Shown in pieces: positions 5,772-6,474 of a stretch of DNA of 6,474 nt. The stretch's first letter is position 1. Each line of letters opens with the position of its first letter. Below the pieces are notes generated by a model, which worked only from the letters and a program-made list of their open reading frames with translations, did not search any database and was not told the DNA's origin. The DNA lies in contig JAGVEK010000304.1 of NCBI GenBank assembly GCA_020058315.1, positions 1 to 6,474 on the forward strand, in the 5' to 3' direction. The position numbers were made by a program, and so were the translations under genes. This stretch comes from Candidatus Zixiibacteriota bacterium (lineage in GTDB: Bacteria > Zixibacteria > MSB-5A5 > WJJR01).

Positions 5772-5798
5772 GCGACAGCATCGCTCTGCTGGCGTCGC
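5772..5798. promoter_or_regulatory. Candidate upstream activator site (enhancer) for the sigma-54 promoter
   Basis: CAGCA (5776-5780) and TGCTG (5787-5791) form an inverted repeat with a 6-base spacer, flanked by GCGA (5772-5775) and TCGC (5795-5798). A second dyad, GCGA-TT-TCGC, follows at 5797-5806. The centre is about 120 bp upstream of the predicted start, a usual distance for NtrC-family binding sites. On the minus strand no T-run follows, so it is a poor terminator for the activator gene. Function is inferred from symmetry and position. Confidence 0.45.
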
Positions 5799-5829
5799 GA
5801 TTTCGCAACAATGCCGGGGAAGAGAGTCT

Positions 5830-6474
5830 CTACTGTGTTGTCAGTTGGAACTCTTTGATCAGCCGGTGCAAGTGCGTCCGGTCAATCTGGAGGAGCTCGG
5901 CGGCTTTGGAGACCTGGCCGTCGGAAAGGGCGAGTGCTTTGATGAGGCATTCGCGCTTGAAATCGCGGGTCATGTTCTGGAGGGATCGGAGTTCGGAAGG
6001 ATGATCGCGCCCGATGCCCGCGATGACGCGTACTTCGGCGGCGGTGACTTGGTCGTTGTCCGAGAGTACCACCAAACGTTCGATGGTGTTCTCCAGTTCG
6101 CGGACATTGCCGGGCCAGGAGTGGCTCATTAGGAGAAGCATTGCATCAGCCGCCAAGTGCTTCTCCCGCCTCTGACACTGACGAGATTTCTGGCTGAAGA
6201 AATGATCGAGGAGAAGCGGAATATCTTCCTTGCGATCGCGCAGGGATGGCAACTCGAGTTCGATCACCTTCAATCTGTAGTAGAGATCGCCACGAAAACG
6301 GTCGCGCGCGACGAGATCGGGCAGTGGCTGGTTGGTGGCGGCGATGATGCGAACATTGCACGGACGTGGGCGGTCATCGCCGACCCGCCGGTATTCGCGC
6401 TCTTGCAGCAGATGCAAGAGCTTTGCCTGGATGGCGCTGGAGGCGTTGGCAATCTCATCGAGAAACAGCGTGCC
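5830..6474 (-). CDS. Sigma-54-dependent transcription activator, NtrC family (C-terminal part, N-terminus off window)
   Basis: The frame is open from the window edge to the TAG at 5830: 214 residues. The true start is outside; the TTG at 6417 is an internal Leu codon. The first residues, GTLFLDEIANAS, contain the Walker B motif. RIIAATNQ (43-50) is sensor I. FRGDLYYRL (60-68) carries the arginine fingers; most relatives have Glu where Gly62 is here. HSWPGNVRELENTIERLVVL (118-137) is the sensor II region. Residues 168-212 (FKRECLIKALALSDGQVSKA onward) are the Fis-type helix-turn-helix that binds upstream activator sites. Walker A and the GAFTGA loop that contacts sigma-54 lie outside the window, as does the N-terminal sensory domain, so the input signal cannot be read. 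The protein remodels RNA polymerase-sigma-54 complexes using ATP. The gene sits 268 bp upstream of the secreted protein gene, which has a sigma-54 promoter. Confidence 0.95.
   Translation of the reverse strand, partial: GTLFLDEIANASSAIQAKLLHLLQEREYRRVGDDRPRPCNVRIIAATNQPLPDLVARDRFRGDLYYRLKVIELELPSLRDRKEDIPLLLDHFFSQKSRQCQRREKHLAADAMLLLMSHSWPGNVRELENTIERLVVLSDNDQVTAAEVRVIAGIGRDHPSELRSLQNMTRDFKRECLIKALALSDGQVSKAAELLQIDRTHLHRLIKEFQLTTQ

Noticed and set aside
5683..6132. 149-codon plus-strand frame opposite the activator gene
   Set aside because: Shadow of the sigma-54 activator; it would also start across the -24 element, and no family resemblance is seen.
6270..6417. TTG at 6417 as the start of the activator gene
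   Set aside because: The frame continues upstream through GTLFLDEI (Walker B) to the window edge, so the TTG is an internal Leu codon.

Overview
The window holds five protein genes, all on the minus strand, and one tRNA gene on the plus strand. Two of the protein genes are cut by the window edges. The DNA is GC-rich. Three things fit an environmental bacterium of the Planctomycetota/Zixibacteria type or a related lineage: a secreted protein with a dockerin-like (EF-hand) tail, a sigma-54 activator, and a sensor kinase with a sensory domain I recall mainly from deltaproteobacteria-like genomes. This placement is a guess from gene style, not a taxonomic assignment.

The layout, in the direction of minus-strand transcription (right to left), is as follows. 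First comes the C-terminal part of a sigma-54 enhancer-binding protein (NtrC family; 6474-5830, N-terminus outside the window). A 268-bp intergenic region follows, with a perfect -24/-12 (sigma-54) promoter at 5688-5673 and a dyad about 120 bp further upstream where an activator could bind. Then comes a secreted 544-residue protein made of a signal peptide, two 218-residue repeats of about 85% identity, and two dockerin-type calcium loops (5561-3927). It is closed by a strong minus-strand terminator (3849-3810). Next is tRNA-Ser(GGA) on the plus strand (3693-3783). After it come a family-4 glycosyltransferase with unusual active-site substitutions (3514-2345), a 192-bp gap with mutually exclusive hairpins, an MFS exporter of the MFS_3/EntS-like group (2152-857), a 246-bp gap with a perfect palindrome, and the N-terminal part of a NarL-type sensor histidine kinase (610-1, cut just before its phospho-acceptor His).

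The best candidate for an undescribed system is at the right end. A sigma-54 activator gene lies directly upstream of, and on the same strand as, a gene with its own sigma-54 promoter, and that gene encodes an exported protein of two duplicated domains with a dockerin-like tail. The proposal is that the activator switches on production of this extracellular protein. The promoter match is seen directly; the control relationship is inferred. The three genes left of the tRNA have gaps of 192 and 246 bp, so they need not form one operon.
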